From: Septoria linicola
Lineage: Eukaryota; Ascomycota; Dothideomycetes; Mycosphaerellales; Mycosphaerellaceae
Direction: 5' to 3'
NCBI GenBank assembly: GCA_024114885.1
Contig: CP099419.1
Coordinates: forward strand, 1,798,001-1,862,000
Length of the DNA stretch: 64,000 nt
Every line of letters starts with the position of its first letter. The stretch's first letter is position 1. A program made the translations under genes and the position numbers. Shown in pieces: positions 32,670 to 46,082 of the stretch. A model generated the notes under the pieces. The model ran no database searches. It was not told the origin of the DNA and was given only the letters and a program-made list of their open reading frames with translations.

Positions 32670-35337
32670 CCTGTCTGCAATGCACTAGCGGAAGAGCATG
32701 AGCCTTCTCTGGTTGGCGTCGGAAAAGGATGTTCCGCGTGAGACATGCAGTTGAAGTCTGGTCTTGGATAGTCGTGGCAGGTAGCTTCAGTTCAAATCTA
32801 AAGCTCTCGTAGCACGCGTGCTGCCACGTGCAAATGATGGATATGGCGATTAAAACGTGTCTCTCCTCGATGGAAACGCGCTCGAAAGTTCAGAGGTGAT
32901 CGATCGTCCAATGCCGAAGTGTTATCGCGCCGAGGCACAACAAACTGCGGATGCCCAAGGCAAGCTTTTCTCACGCAAATGTGCTGAGAGGGATTGCAGA
33001 ACACGCAAATTCCGAAGAGACTGTCGTTCACACAGGCAGATCCGTGGTATCGTGCGTGGGGACCAGTTGAGGCTGCTTGTGAGAACCTGGAGAAAGAGAA
33101 AGCGCTTTCGGCTGGTATTCCAGGTGGGAAAGAACTGTGGAAGTCGAAACAGAATTTCGGCAGTAGTGAGTGGACTAAGATGCAGAACTAGGTCCAACAG
33201 GCATCGTTTAAGTTAGACAGCGGCGGCGCTTGCTTGCCATTCGTTGAGTGCCCGAACTGAACCAGGGCGGGATGATTTTGTTGTTGCTGCTGCTGCTGTT
33301 GCTGCTGCTTGTGTGTCGCCTCGGTCGCCTCTGTCAACAAGAGTGTTGAAGTTGGGGGCGAAGAAAGGCACACACGATGCGCAAGGGATGGCGACCCGCC
33401 TGCAAGGGTAGTTCTATCGTGTGCTGTATTTTCTGTTCTGCGATTCTGCGACCCGCGCCGATGGTCGACGGAGAAATGTAGTTTGCAGAATTGCATACAG
33501 CGTACATCGGTCTAGGCTCTATCTGCAGTGACCCGCCCAGGACTTCGAACCGGCACAAACGAGCACCACCGTTGTCACTGCTGGACCCCAGTAAGATCGG
33601 ACACCGACCCGGCTGCCATCCAAGCGAAGCACAGGTGCCAGGATGAGCCGCCCACGAATCGCGAGAGCCGACAGGAGGATGAGATCAGCACGCTGCCACA
33701 TACTCCCTACGCATCATCACTCACTTTGTGTGCCAGCTCGACGTGGTCATTGTAGTCCATTGTACGGTAATAAGGCAGTCGCAGGCCAACGATGCCCATT
33801 GATGGTGGCCATCTCACCATGTCAGCCCGTCGTTGCCGGCAGCGCGCAAGCACAGATCGGCTGACCCTCGACATCGAGCATGGAAGGAAGAGCGACGCTA
33901 GGGACTCGAACGAAGCGAATGCATGACGGGCAAGCCACAGCCGGCTTTTGCAGCTTCCAGAAGGACAGGGTGGTTTTTCCGCCGGAAAGCAGGCCAATCG
34001 TGGAGCTTTCATCAAACCCCCGAGAGTTTCTCGTGGAATTAGAATGCTGAAAGACGCCTGCGCTAGAGGTCGCTGTGGAAAATTTTGACGACCATGTGCA
34101 TATCCAATATCGGATCAGCATCTGTGAGCCTCGGATCAAGCGCTGTTGAGCACTCGCCAGTGCTCAACTAAGTGCTAACTGACGAGAGATCACAATTCGA
34201 ATGCGGAAAGTGCAGGAACATACCGTGCCAGGCTCGGACCATGTCTCACCACGAGGATCAATCGGATGTATTCCTGGACGTGTTGCACGAGGTGGCGACC
34301 ACGCTCCACGTGAAGCTGACCGCGTGAACTTGCGCAACTCAAATGAGTGCATGTAGGTACCGTCTGCAAGAAATGCTGTATTCACGAAGGACTTCTATAG
34401 CAACGCTGCGACATTTGACCCTTCGCTCCAGCAGTCATACCAAAGCAACGGTCAAGCTTCATCGTCAGCATGATTGTTCACCAACAACGTGCAAACAAAG
34501 CCAGCCGCAATTGCCGGATCCACTGTTTCACCTTGGTAGGGCTGTCGGCGATCTTCAGCAGCAATTTAGGTGGGCGGCAGTGTTTTCCGAGGCCACCTCA
34601 CCTTCTATTCTGAGCCATCGATTGTTAGGCAAGGCTGGTCAGAGGCCGCACATCAGTCTCCTGAGGCACAGGGCTAGCTAGGTATGTGCTCGCCCATGAG
34701 GCACACTTTGGGAACGCGTGATCCGTCGGGGGTTGCTTCGGAAGCACAGGCGATGAACCCGGCCGGCTTGGGTACAAATCTGCTGTTGGAAATATCGCTT
34801 AGAGGAGGCTACACTCCAATCGACTCCACGGTTTTCTCCATGGCGCGCAAACGATCCACGAGCAGCTCCCTGGCTTGAGCAGATCTGTAGGACGGCCCGA
34901 TAGAAATGCACGGTATCCGCCAAGGCGCTCCGGTGGGAGGATCAGAGTGCAACATTGGCACAGCTTTCGAATGTTATGTGTTTGCCAGCCCGGCCATGTC
35001 GACCATGTGTAGGACGAGCTGCATGATGAAGCAGTCTCTGGAATCAAACGAAGACCGCTCGACTATGGTGCGCGTGTGAAATCTTGTGTTCAGGCTGCTG
35101 CCGCAAGCTCGGAGCGCGCCGATATTACACAGGTGTGTATCTCGATGGGTTTTGTTTGCAAAACTTCCTTCTCGTAAGGGCCCACATGTCACGGTGTTCC
35201 ACAGTGTCTGCTATAACAGGTGCGATAGTCGACATGTACCTCACTTCCACGTACTTTCTGTCTAGCCAACTGTGTGCACTACGAAACAGACTAAGCACCA
35301 TACCAGCTCTGCCACGCTCACAAATATCCAAACAAAC
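32670..35337. other. Intergenic, no gene recognised
   Basis: 2.7 kb divergent region between a Zn2Cys6 gene (-) and the adenine deaminase gene (+). ORFs are short and overlap in several frames. It contains the CAG/CTG microsatellite listed separately. A long promoter for the transcription factor is plausible. Confidence 0.45.
33278..33309. repeat. CAG/CTG trinucleotide microsatellite
   Basis: About ten imperfect repeats of GTT/GCT (CAG/CAA on the other strand). A minus-strand ORF crossing it would encode ten Gln, but that ORF has no other support. Confidence 0.8.
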
Positions 35338-36564
35338 ATGTGCAGCCAAGAATTTCGATCATTTCTCCGATCTCTGCCCAAATGCGAGCACCATCTGCAC
35401 CTCGAGGGCGCGTTGACGCCTCAAGTGATGTTCCGACTAGCAGCCAAGAACAACGTCTCACTACCTACCGATGATAAGGCATTCACCTCTCCTGACACTC
35501 TGGCGATGCGGTACGACAACTGTACGTAAAGCGACTCCCACAAATCTCGTCCCTGAATCAAGTGCTCCTATCGGTCATTTCGATGCTACGGTTTCGTGTC
35601 ATTTCAACGGCAGAGAAACAACGCGAAGACACGCAAGACACCGCTGACCTTCAACCTCTTACTTTTAGTCAGCTCGCTGGACGATTTTCTGCACTACTAT
35701 TACTACGGAATGAGCGTGCTTGTTGACGCTGCCGACTTCGAATGTCTCGCATGGGACTATTTCGAGCATGCAGCGGCGGATGGTGTAGCCCACGCTGAAG
35801 TCTTTTTCGACCCGCAGGCTCACATCTCACGGGGAGTGTCTTATGATGTCGTGCTCGCCGGCTTTCAGGCTGCACGAGTGCGAGCAGAAGCGGAGCTGGG
35901 GATCACAAGCGAGCTGATCTGCTGCTTCCTACGACATCTTCCTGTTGCCGACTGTGTTGCTACCTTCAATCTTGCAGAGATACAATCAAGCATCGAGCGC
36001 CGCGAGATCATTGGAATCGGTCTCGACTCGAGCGAGAATGGCTTTCCTCCGGAGAACTTTGAAGAGATATACCAAGGCGCAAAGGCGCTCGGACTTCGTC
36101 GGACTGCTCACGCAGGGGAGGAAGGTCCGTCGGCATACATCGAAAAGGCTCTTGATGTTCTCGGTGTGGAGCGTATCGATCATGGCATCCGGCTTGCAGA
36201 GGATCATGACCTGCTCGAGCGTGTTGCCAAACAAGGCACGCTCTTAACAATCTGTCCGATGAGTAACGTGCTTCTGCGGTGTGTCTCGAGGGTGTCGGAG
36301 CTTCCCATACGGAAGTTCATTGAAGCTGGTGTGAATTTCTCCATCAATTCTGATGACCCGGCATACTTCGGCAACAACTACATTCTTGACAACTACGCCG
36401 CTGTACAAGACGCCTTTGATCTGACCGTAGATGAGTGGAAAGTTGTTTGTCGAAACAGTATCGAAGGCAGTTGGTGCACCCAAGGACGAAAAGAGGAGCT
36501 GATGCTGAAGCTGGAGCGAGTCATCGGGAACTGGCTTGCAGAACGTCCTTCTCCGTCGAATTGA
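35338..36564 (+). CDS. AAH1: Adenine deaminase
   Basis: Exons 35338-35521 and 35669-36564, joined in phase 1 (GTACGT donor, CTTTTAG acceptor); 359 aa, as in yeast Aah1. Zinc and catalytic motifs: HHLHLEGALTP near the N-terminus, HAGEEGPSAYIEKAL with the catalytic Glu, RIDHGIRLAED, and INSDDPAYFG near the C-terminus. It hydrolyses adenine to hypoxanthine in purine salvage; the fungal Aah1 subgroup prefers the free base over adenosine. The phrase CPMSNVLLRCV (where adenosine deaminases have CPxSN) is typical. Start at 35338, with the first HxH motif at residues 18-20. Confidence 0.93.
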
Positions 36565-37513
36565 GAACACCCAGGGCTCGCCTAGTGCCATGACAAAGAA
36601 GCTCCCCAATGCTCATGCAACAATTCCAGTCCCCATGATGATCGAGCCTGGGCGCCATTGCTGCCTTCCGATCGGCTCTCAAATACGAGCCGATATCCAT
36701 AAAAAGATTACACCTTGAGTTGTGATTGGAGAGTCCCGGGACGCGTGAGCGAAAGGCGTATAATAAAGTTGCAGCACGCACAATGCACTAGTCCGATACC
36801 TTCTAGAAGTGGTTGGTACTGTGTGCTGGTGTCTGGTTAGAAAGGTACAATTGAGGAATGGCTGGCGCATTGACTGATGAATGTCATCCGTCAACCCCTC
36901 TCACGATGAGATGGCTTGCAAACGCGCGGCCGCGATCTGAAAGTGACATAGGCAACTTCCAGGGCCACCGAATTGGGTAGGTATCTTCTATCTCGTCCGA
37001 CCAGAAAATAGTGTCTGTTGTACAAGTCTCAGCTGCCTAAAAACAAAAGTCGCTGCAACGCATGTGATGAGGTTGCTCAATGCAACACTATGCCCGCCAA
37101 AGTTTCGCCTTGCCTCCTAGGTATCTCAATGACCTGGACTCTTCATGTGAACGCCTTGTGCACCGCTTATGCCTGCAGATGAAATGCTGCCTCCTGTCGT
37201 CTGACGTATCTTGCTGACTGTAGTTTTGCGAAAATCGAAGTTGAAATGAAGTCGTTCATAGTCGTTCACCCGGCGCTTTGCGCTTTTTATCTGGGCTGTA
37301 GTTCAAGCATATTACAGCTTTTGGGGGTATCGGCAAGGAAACTCGTGATTTATCGAACGGAGTATACTGAGAGAGGTCCAAGAGTGCCGGGTGTATCTCA
37401 ACCACACCGATCATTGGTAGTGATGTTGCTGATGATAGCTGGAGGGGCCAGCCCCTGTGCCTGGATCGTTGGCAGATGTCCTGGAGTACGTTCTTAGCCT
37501 TTGATCGGGTCGT
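36565..37513. other. Intergenic, convergent
   Basis: 950 bases between the stops of adenine deaminase (+) and a Zn2Cys6 factor (-). No coding or RNA gene recognised; a rather AT-rich middle. Confidence 0.4.
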
Positions 37514-39215
37514 TCAGGTCCAAATCGGATTTGGCGATGTTACGAACCCTCCTCGAAAATTGCCCAATGAATACCCATAGAACTGCTGTTCTTCCTGTGA
37601 TGTGTACGATTGTGGGGGAAATCCAGGCGAGGGTACAGCTCCCCAGCCAGACTGCACAGCACTGAAGCTAGCCTGTGGTAGAGGCACCTCAAGATAAGAG
37701 GCATGTGCCGCAGAAGTCTGTGAAGGTACTGGATGCAAAGGCGATGGAGCAAAGGCCGGGCTCAGGTTACCGATGCTCGTGTAGCTCAGAGTATCTGAAT
37801 TGACCATCATAGGAGAGCTATGTTGTATGGCGACCTGTTGCGACTGAACCACCCGGTTCCTGAAGCCTAGCGCCATCTGCTGTGGGAATTGCATCAGGGA
37901 TGCAATTTCCATCGAGTTCTGGTCCATCGCTCGCTGCGACTGCATCGCATCTGTAACGTTGATGATCTGCTCGAGTGGGGAGAGCGCGATCCGCGCACAG
38001 AATGCTGACCCGAGATCAGGGTAGAGTGGCTCGAGGGCGAGTGCTGTCGCGTAGAAGTGGGAAAGCGTCAGCATCGCAGGGCCTTGTCCTCCCTGAGACT
38101 GAAGTAGCAGGGTTGGGACCCAAAATAGCCATTTGCGCAGTAGATATACGTGGCTGTACTGCTCGTCTGGCGTTTGTGCAGGGCTCGAAACCTGTAGTCG
38201 TTGCAAGTATTGCAGGAGCTGGCCTATCCAGTAAGACTCAGCTTCGTGCGCGGCCACGAATCTTTGCAGGCGTTGCGAGGCATGCACGGTATTGGCAAGT
38301 ATCGTATTTCTATCGTTCTGATCAAGAGACGGCCGCCGCGAAGGATATGCGCCAATCCAGAGATCCTCTTCGTTTATGTATTCGGCAAACACGGATTCGT
38401 GCTTCCAAGATTGCATCGCTGATAGCACGGACTGTATTCCTGCCCGCAGAGACGACCAGCTCCGCCTGCGCATCCTCGATTAGCCTGCAGTCCTGCGGGA
38501 CCGTAATAGATGGGGGACTTACCAGTCAGTGGCTTGCCAGAGCAATAGGAGAGAGCAGGCCAGGACCGCATCTGCATTTTGATGCGAAAAGTTCCCAATA
38601 GCCTCATGAAGCCCCCTCAAAGCGACAGTGCCGTGCTGAATGTGCAAATTCCGCGTTTCGTTCGAGGATCGACTCCAGGCAAGATGATTCGCGGAGAAAG
38701 ATAGGAGAGCGTGCATGACATATGGGTATGAGGCTGCGATACTTAAGAATTTTGGTACTTTCGACGTCCATATTGTCAGGTTGGTTGTCCCCTTCAGCAT
38801 GAGGTCGTTGGAGATAGCCGACAAGTGGTGTATCAGGCGTAGGTCGTTCTTTGAGTACTCGTGAGTCTGAGGAGGCGGGAATACCTGCAGACTCGGAAAG
38901 GGAAAGCTGCCCGTCTGTTGCCATAGATCTATCCGGCTCTCGGTGCCAGGAGAGAAGGACAGATGTGTCTGCTCTGGGCTTGATTGGCCTTCGCTTTCAG
39001 AGCCAATATTCTCCATGTAATCACATCTCACCTGATGCTTTGTGCAATTCCGACTGAGTAAAGATTAGTGTCGCCAGAGTGCATCACTTCCACGTCAATG
39101 CTCACCATTGAGGAAATGTCTCATCACAGCGAATGTGCCTGCGCTTGCACGTCTTGCATCCCTTGCGACTTTTGGTGTGACTCCTCCGCGATGGACCAGT
39201 ACCTTGACCAGCCAT
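37514..39215 (-). CDS. Zn2Cys6 transcription factor, Upc2-like zinc cluster
   Basis: Exons 39215-39106, 39053-38523 and 38465-37514; the sum is exactly 531 codons, 530 aa. The first exon carries HTKSRKGCKTCKRRHIRC and the cluster is completed in exon 2 by C-x2-C-x6-C (CRNCTKHQVRC). The KSRxGCxxCKxRR pattern is that of the Upc2/Ecm22-related group of fungal regulators. A fungal_trans-like helical domain follows (LSFSANHLAW, LLLLWQATDW), then a long Pro/Ser/Gln-rich C-terminus. Exon 3 could start at either of two AGs; the CAG at 38466-38468 gives TDW-RSWSSL, which fits relatives better. Target genes unknown. Confidence 0.9.
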
Positions 39216-42200
39216 TGTCAGAGGATACTAGTCTGCCCTAATTGCGGAATGAGGCCGTAGTGATCGAAAGCCCGCAGTGCGTTGATCCGTCGAGCAACTA
39301 CCGAGACAGTTTCCTTGGAGTGGCTTGTGATTCCTGAGTAGAGCTCCTTCAAAGTGGAGAAGAATTGCGTGAGGAGGTTTGAAGGCTGTCCAAAGCACGC
39401 AACAATATCTCCCGGGAGCGAGTGTTAAGGTACAGCTGAGTCTTGAAGAGGGGCAGGCGGTGACGGGCGTAGTTGTTAATAGCAGAAGCTAGTTTGAAGC
39501 GACAGTGAAGCGGGAGCAAGCGAATGTGTGTTTCTTCCAAGACTCTCTTGGACTGATGGAGACCGACCGGAGGGCACTATGTAAGTATGTCGAAGTCTCT
39601 TGCGCTCTGCATTAGTAGCACTACTAAGAAAGATCGAAGCGTGGTATTGTACCTGACGAGGTGCAGTCGCAGAGCTCGAAATAGACAGTGGTCAGCCTAA
39701 GCTCGAAGTGTGCTGGTGAACTGGCACCCTGTCCGGGCGTGCAAGTGCCTGTGACCTAGAGAGAGGGTCCTCGTGTATGACATCGGCATGCATGGGCAGC
39801 AAAAAGAGCGCAATGGTCACCGGCGTGCCAAAGAAGCTTTCGCCGTGCCCACACCCACCTGGCGACCATCAGCGCTTGAGGCGAATCGGCCATCGCTAGG
39901 CTGACGGAGCCCAGACGCTCGGAGCACTGCATGTCTGGCTTAGAGTTTCCATTATTCCATGCGACATCTTCACTCTACTACGACTACGACGACCACCCAG
40001 AAGTGTGCAACGGCTACGAGGCTTGAAATGGCACATGCGACCCAATAGGCACGGACGCTCGCCGAGAGTGCATATGCCGTCTGCATGCTCGCTCGCTCCG
40101 AACGTCACCTACCTCCTAGTAGCAGCCCGCTGCTGAGAAGGGCACCGAGAGCAAGCGGTGACACTCAATACCTACTATGCTTGCCATTGCTTCGGCGAGA
40201 GATCTGCAGGCACTGCAGGCGCACAAGGGACAACGCAGGTGTGCCATGCCTCCGCGCCTCTCTCTCGAGATGAAGTTCCGGGATTCCGAGTGTCCTTGCT
40301 GGGCCTCTGTAAGACGACCCGAGAAACAGCAGTAAGCGTCAGCACCCGGGAGTTGTTGCGCCTCGTACCTTGAGCACACGCCTTCTGCACCACCAGCTGT
40401 GGCTGCTCGCTGCTCGCTCGCGTGGTGCCCCGGCCAGGGCAGACCAGTAGTTGGTCGACGTTACATTTTGGCAGAACTGGCCCGACGTCAAAATCTTGTA
40501 ACCAAAACTGCAGCTTGCGGGTTGCTCCCGCTGCAACTAGCGGCTCTATTTTTGGGCTCCAATATTCGTTTTGTAAAAACACCCATCCACCACATCTGTC
40601 TCTCGCCTGTCTGCGAGTGGCCATGAGTCGAGACGGGCTAGTCTTGGCTACGGTCACTATTACTGCTTGACGACCACCAGCGCCTGGATTCCTCGGAGAG
40701 CCCTTTGCTTCGGACACTTGCTCTCTGTGCTTTTGCGCACTAGCCACACGCCTTACCAGGACTTTCAAACGACTGTCGAGGCACCGGCAGGGCGGCTATA
40801 GCGCGGCACTTTCTATTGCCGCTGCGCCTCGTTTGGTATAGACGTGGGCAGCGGCTTTCCATCGACTAAGTTTACTACTGCTGGGTATAGGTTTCTGGGG
40901 ACGCACAAAGTATACTAGCAGCCAGTCACAGATTTGGCCGAGCGTTCGCTGGATAGCTGCCATCTACCGCTGCCAGACGGGAACCATGCAGAAATGTTCT
41001 ACCCTCAGAACAGCCTAGACTCACAGTCCTCTAGAAGCTGCGCATCGAGGTGCAAGGCACGCCCTGTTGGCTGAAGAAGATGCCGCAAATGTTCCGTCCT
41101 GATTATTTGAGACGTTCAAGTATGAGAAGCGGATCGAATCTCGTCTGTCTCCCGTGTTTGGCTCAGATTTGCAAGATGCTAAGCTGCTGTTGCACGTAAC
41201 GGTAACCATACCGAATGGGAAGAAACCCATTCACAGTCGAGCATGACGTCGAGGACCTTTGTGCGACCGAAGAGACACCCTTCCGGCGTGAGACATTTGG
41301 CTCACATTAGACCCTCACTTAGTCTGTGATTCCAATCTGAACATCGTATTCACGCAGATCGTCTGTTCTCAACCTCTCACTCGTAGCGTCGTTGCGAAGG
41401 CATGCACGTTCACAATCAATGACCAGGGAGTTGCAACTAGTTTTTGTCAAAGTCGGCAAGACCGCTACCACGCAGATCTGGAAAGCGCCTCACCCGCTTC
41501 CATCTCTATAAAAAGATCTCTCTCCAATTCTTGACAACGCTATGCAGAACATCTGCTAGCGCCCGCAGCACCCCCTCCGGACACCAGGCAATGTTTGTAC
41601 TTCGAGCATCTGGCGACCAAACTCGTTCTTCGTTTGCTGACTGGGCGCTGACTAGGCAGCATCAAGCAGACCGCCATTCTCTGTGTACGTTCATGCCACC
41701 ACCGCTTCCAAACGGGAATGCAGAAGGAGTCATCGTATGGCGGAGATGCGTCTCGCGGCACAAGATCTGCTGTCATCAATTGTCAGGCTTTCGCAATAGG
41801 CGAGGGGCCCATACCCACTTACAGGCATGGTGATGCTATATCAAACGATCCGGCTATCCGCTCACTGCAGGTGCCAAGCAGACTCACCAGATTAGGAGCG
41901 GTCGCTGTTGTCCAGCGCAGCTGTCCACGTCTACGAATCATGGCGGCTAGTGGGCATTCGGACTCTGCATGCTTGTGCGAACGTCGGCATACCATTCATG
42001 GTGCTGATCACTGGAAGGGAGCGACCGAGATCCTTGCTCGGACGAACTGTTCCAGGTTAAAACGGATCTCTGTCCGTTCGTGGCGTGTTCTATAAAGCAT
42101 GTCGAACACCAGCAGAACATGCCTGTAGTGTCGTGCACTGCACAGCCGCTGCCCTACTCTGACACAAGTCGCTTCACCTAGTCGCTATTGACAAGCACGA

Positions 42201-43090
42201 GCAGCGCAGCTCCTGTTCCTTGTAAACACATGGGACCAAGAGTCCCCGGTCGAAGAGCCTGACTGATCTGGTGAAGAAAGTCGAGCTGCGGCAAACTATA
42301 TCTACCAACAGGCAGCTGAAGCATGGTAAGGACGCTTTTCAGCACGGTGTTCCCGCCGTACTACTCGATTGGGTTCTGTCTGACGTGTTCCGAGTTGGAA
42401 CCCACAAACACCATTGTTGATCCAATTGTACGGCCCTTCCAGGTGGCAACTGCTGCACTGCCTTGACGCTTACTACAGTATCCGGACGTTGCGGGCATTC
42501 AAACGGCTATCGCTGTCGATATTTGCAAGTGCAGCATTATGCTCTTTATGTGAGCTATTCGCGGCGTTGCGTTTCAGCAACAAGGGTCCATGTGGTCTTG
42601 GGATCTACATGCTGCCATGCGGGAAGCAGACATCGTTGCTGTCTTGTGTTGCAACGAGAGGTGGGACGAGATCTGCGGAGGCGGTGACACGGTGTCGAAT
42701 TGTAAGTTCCCTTCTCTCGGATCTGCACATTTCTGCTTTCCATATTCAGTTGCACGATCGCTACCATGCGCTGTCGACAGGTACGCTCCAGGTGCTATGA
42801 CGTCGCACCATGAGTTGCACACGTCCTTGGGAACGTGAGCGATGGCCGTTTCGTGCTGTATTCTTAAAACAGAGAATTGATCCTTCTTGGAGGTTCGGGA
42901 GACCTCCCGTCGCTTGTGGGTTTCTGGGCCACGCGGACTGTCCTCCCTCGGCTCGAAGAGTCGCACGTCTCGTGATCAGCATGTGCCGCCTTCGGCTTTG
43001 ATCCGAGCTCAATGGACGCTCAGATGGACATGCTTTTAGATTGTGAATCATCGGAACAAACATACTTCGCTGGCTCATCGTACCTCGACA
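39216..43090. other. Gene-poor stretch, no gene recognised
   Basis: 3.9 kb without any frame I can tie to a protein family. The longest ORF (minus, 40175-40768, 197 codons) has Arg/Ser/Gly-rich composition and overlaps equally long ORFs in other frames, typical of chance. No tRNA-like T-loop, tandem array or transposase motif was noticed. Could hold the transcription factor promoter or an unannotated long non-coding RNA. Confidence 0.5.
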
Positions 43091-44939
43091 ATGAGCGACT
43101 CCTGGCGATCCATTGCTGCGCGCAAAGCAGCCGAGCGAGATGGACGAATTCCCGATGGTTGGCGACTGCAGGCATCTCAAATCGCAAGCTGCGGAAAGAG
43201 CGTTCTGGACGTCAAGCGATTTGGGATTCTTTCCGACCTCGAGCTCGAAATAACATCAGACTATGATGCTGCAAGCCTTCTCGACGATCTGGCGACTGGC
43301 AAGCGTCGTAGTGTCGACATTGTGACGGCGTTCTCAAAGCGTGCCGCCATAGCGACTCAACTAGTCAATTGCTGTACGGAGCTCCTGTTCGATGATGCCC
43401 TTGCACGTGCCCAAGAACTGGATGACCATTTCGCACGGACTGGGGAAACGATTGGTCCCCTACATGGTTTACCCATCAGTGTTAAAGACTGCTTCAAGAT
43501 CAAGGGCTACGATGCCAGTGTCGGTATTGCGAACCTCTGCTTCAAGCCGGCGACATCAAACTCGGCACTGGTTGAGCAGTTGTACTCCCTTGGAGCGGTC
43601 ATCCACGTGAAGACTAATGTCCCGCTGACCATGATGGCACTTGACTCCCACAATAACGTGTTTGGTCGGACTCTGAACCCAGCAAACCGCGAGCTTACAG
43701 CTGGTGGCTCAAGCGGCGGTGAAGGCAGTCTGATCGCTATGCGAGGTTCTATATTAGGCATTGGAACAGATGTGGGCGGGTCGATACGGTAAGGAAGTGA
43801 TCCTCGAAAGGTCTGGTTACACGCACTGACCTCGACCTTCTCTTCACGAAGGATACCTGCTGCATGCAACGGACTGTGGGGCATCAAACCTTCACACGGA
43901 CGAGTTCCATACGCTGGTCAGGAAAGCGGCCAGAAGCCCCGGAGCAGTAAGCTGGGGATTGAAGCTACTGCTGGACCGATTGCTACTAACCTCAGAGATT
44001 GCGAATTATTGATGCGTGCAGTGGCAGATAGCGCACCGGAGATGTACGATATCGATGTGATAGCCCAAGACTGGGCACGGCAGTTCCCATTGAATACGGG
44101 AGGCCGAAGGCTTCGTGTTGGGCTAATCGGCTTCGCCTCTACCAATCATTGACCGACTAATGGAAGATGTCGCAAAGACACTGCGTGCTTCGAGTCAGGG
44201 CATCGAAGTGATTGAAATCAATGCTTCCCCTATCCTGAAACGGACACTCAAGACTTTCAATGGTATCGTGTCCATTGACGGCGCGAACGCGTGGTTCGAC
44301 CATCTGGAGCAGACAGGCGAGCCATTGTCACCGTGGCTTCAAGGACGACTGACCCGACGACCGGGTAAGTCGACCGATGCTGTACGAGAACTTCAAGCCC
44401 AAAAGTCTGAGCTTCAAACCGAGTTCTTGAAAGTCTGGCAAGAGAACGGCGGCTACTGGCTAGCACATGATACAGCAAAGAACAAGGCAGGTCGAACATT
44501 GGACGTGCTGATTATGCCTGTTGCTCCTCACCCCATTCTGCCAATTGATCGATGGTGAGTTGTCCTTATATCTACACAACTTGAAGTCAAGACGACATCA
44601 CAGATTGTCAGTGGTCCATATCCTACAAGACTGACCATGAACAGGAATACCGTCAATTACACCGCTAGCTTGAATCTTCTAGATCTGCCGACAGGTCTCC
44701 TGCCAGTACGCACCACTGTGCGAGAGGATTTGAAAGGCGATGTTCCTTCTTCAGCTCCATTGAATGCTTGGGACAAGGTCAACAGAGAGCATTGGACAAA
44801 GGTCGATCGCAACGTATATCTCGGCAGCCCACTGAGCGTACAAGTCATCACTCCACGTTTAATGGAGAGGAAGCTCATAGAAGCCATGGCAGACTCGACA
44901 GAGCTTTGGAACCCCTGCGACACGAGACAGGTCAGATAA
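43091..44939 (+). CDS. Amidase-signature hydrolase (acetamidase-like), with an apparent frameshift
   Basis: Exons 43091-43788, 43852-44554 and 44645-44939; splice phases agree except for one shift inside exon 2. The Ser-cisSer-Lys triad is present: Lys in GLPISVKDCFKI, the Gly/Ser loop AGGSSGGEGSLIAMRGS, and the nucleophile Ser in GIGTDVGGSIR. About 560 aa. Fungal members hydrolyse acetamide and other small amides in the cytosol to yield carboxylate and ammonium. Near 44128-44140 the frame ending LRVGLIGFASTNH-stop must change to the one reading PLPIIDRLMEDVAKTL. That means one extra base or two missing bases. No intron fits. Both halves are well conserved, so either an error or a recent lesion. 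Confidence 0.82.
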
Positions 44940-46082
44940 GCAGCAGACTGTGAGGCGTCGTAATCACGCGCACATGTGCAGATCACAGCAAAACTACGTT
45001 AGTCGTCCGTAGTCGAAATACAACAAGATGACAATCCTCAAGCAGCCTTCTACCGGCGTGATAGCACGCATAATTACTCAACAGGCCGGCCTTGATCGCG
45101 CGATACTCAGACTTCCACTGCCAGCACTTACTACTATCTTCGCCTGCTGACTGAGCGCGGTGTTTTGCGCTGGTCCCCTGCAGCACAACCTGGCTCCGTG
45201 TGGATCTCTATACGAGGCACAGCCACAGCAGAAAAAGCAAACCACAGTCGATGCGGTGGCGAAGGGAGACTATTTTTCGCATGAATAGGGCGTGGTGGGT
45301 TGAATGGTCGGCGTCGCCGGCCGTGGCATATGTCTGGCGGGGATACACGAGCGGTAAAAGACTTTTGGGCTAGATATGGTTCGGTCGAGGTCCAAACTTG
45401 GTATCAACCATAATCTTGCCAACTGTGTATCCTTCTGGCGGCATACGAAGCATCAGTAGCTACGTCGAGCGTCAGCACGCTGGCAAAGCGTTCACACCTC
45501 CAGTGAGTTGTGACTTGATACTGACATTCATAGGTCCGATGGACTACCACCGATCAGTAGTAGCACAGAGGATGAGCAACTATCTGCAACGGCAGTCCTG
45601 CTCCACCGGCTGACCGTCTCCTCGACTCGCTCCTCACGAACGCCGACAACGTGCATGACACTTGCTCCGACCAGCTGGCGATAATCCACCGTGTCCCTTG
45701 CATTTGTTGCAAAGATGGAGCGAGCGCTCGAGTCTCCTTTGGCATGTGATAGCGTGCTGCTACAGTTGTGGTTCAGGGCGGGAGGGACAATCGGGAAAAG
45801 ACGCTACAGGCGCCATCTATCAACGATGCGGCTAGACGATATTGGCGGTAGTCTTGACAGGCATAGCGCTGTCGTTCCAAGGCTGCACGATGAGCCTTCA
45901 GATGGCTGTTGGAAGAGAGTTCCGAGTCCGGAATGAAGAAATGCGCGACAAGAGCAGACCATATTTGGGCTCGCTGGAGGGTCTTGAATGATGAAAACTG
46001 AGTATATCACGCTTGACGCGGCAGACATCGATTCATTTGATTGATCATTTGTTTCTATCCAACGAATTGTCTGAAAAACCTC
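44940..46082. other. Intergenic, convergent
   Basis: 1.1 kb between amidase (+) and LEU4 (-) stops. No gene recognised. Confidence 0.4.

Noticed and set aside
33188..33496. Polyglutamine protein across the CAG repeat
   Set aside because: The ORF has no support outside the repeat; treated as a microsatellite.
33520..33600. A second tRNA on the minus strand around GGTTCGAAGTCC
   Set aside because: The flanking bases do not pair as a T-stem and no D or anticodon arm was found, even allowing for an insertion.
33895..33925. T-loop-like GTTCGAGTCCC on the minus strand
   Set aside because: The left side of the stem does not pair with CCCTA, and no other tRNA arms are present.
40175..40768. 197-codon ORF on the minus strand
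   Set aside because: Low-information Arg/Ser-rich composition, no motif, and overlapping ORFs of similar size in other frames; most likely chance.
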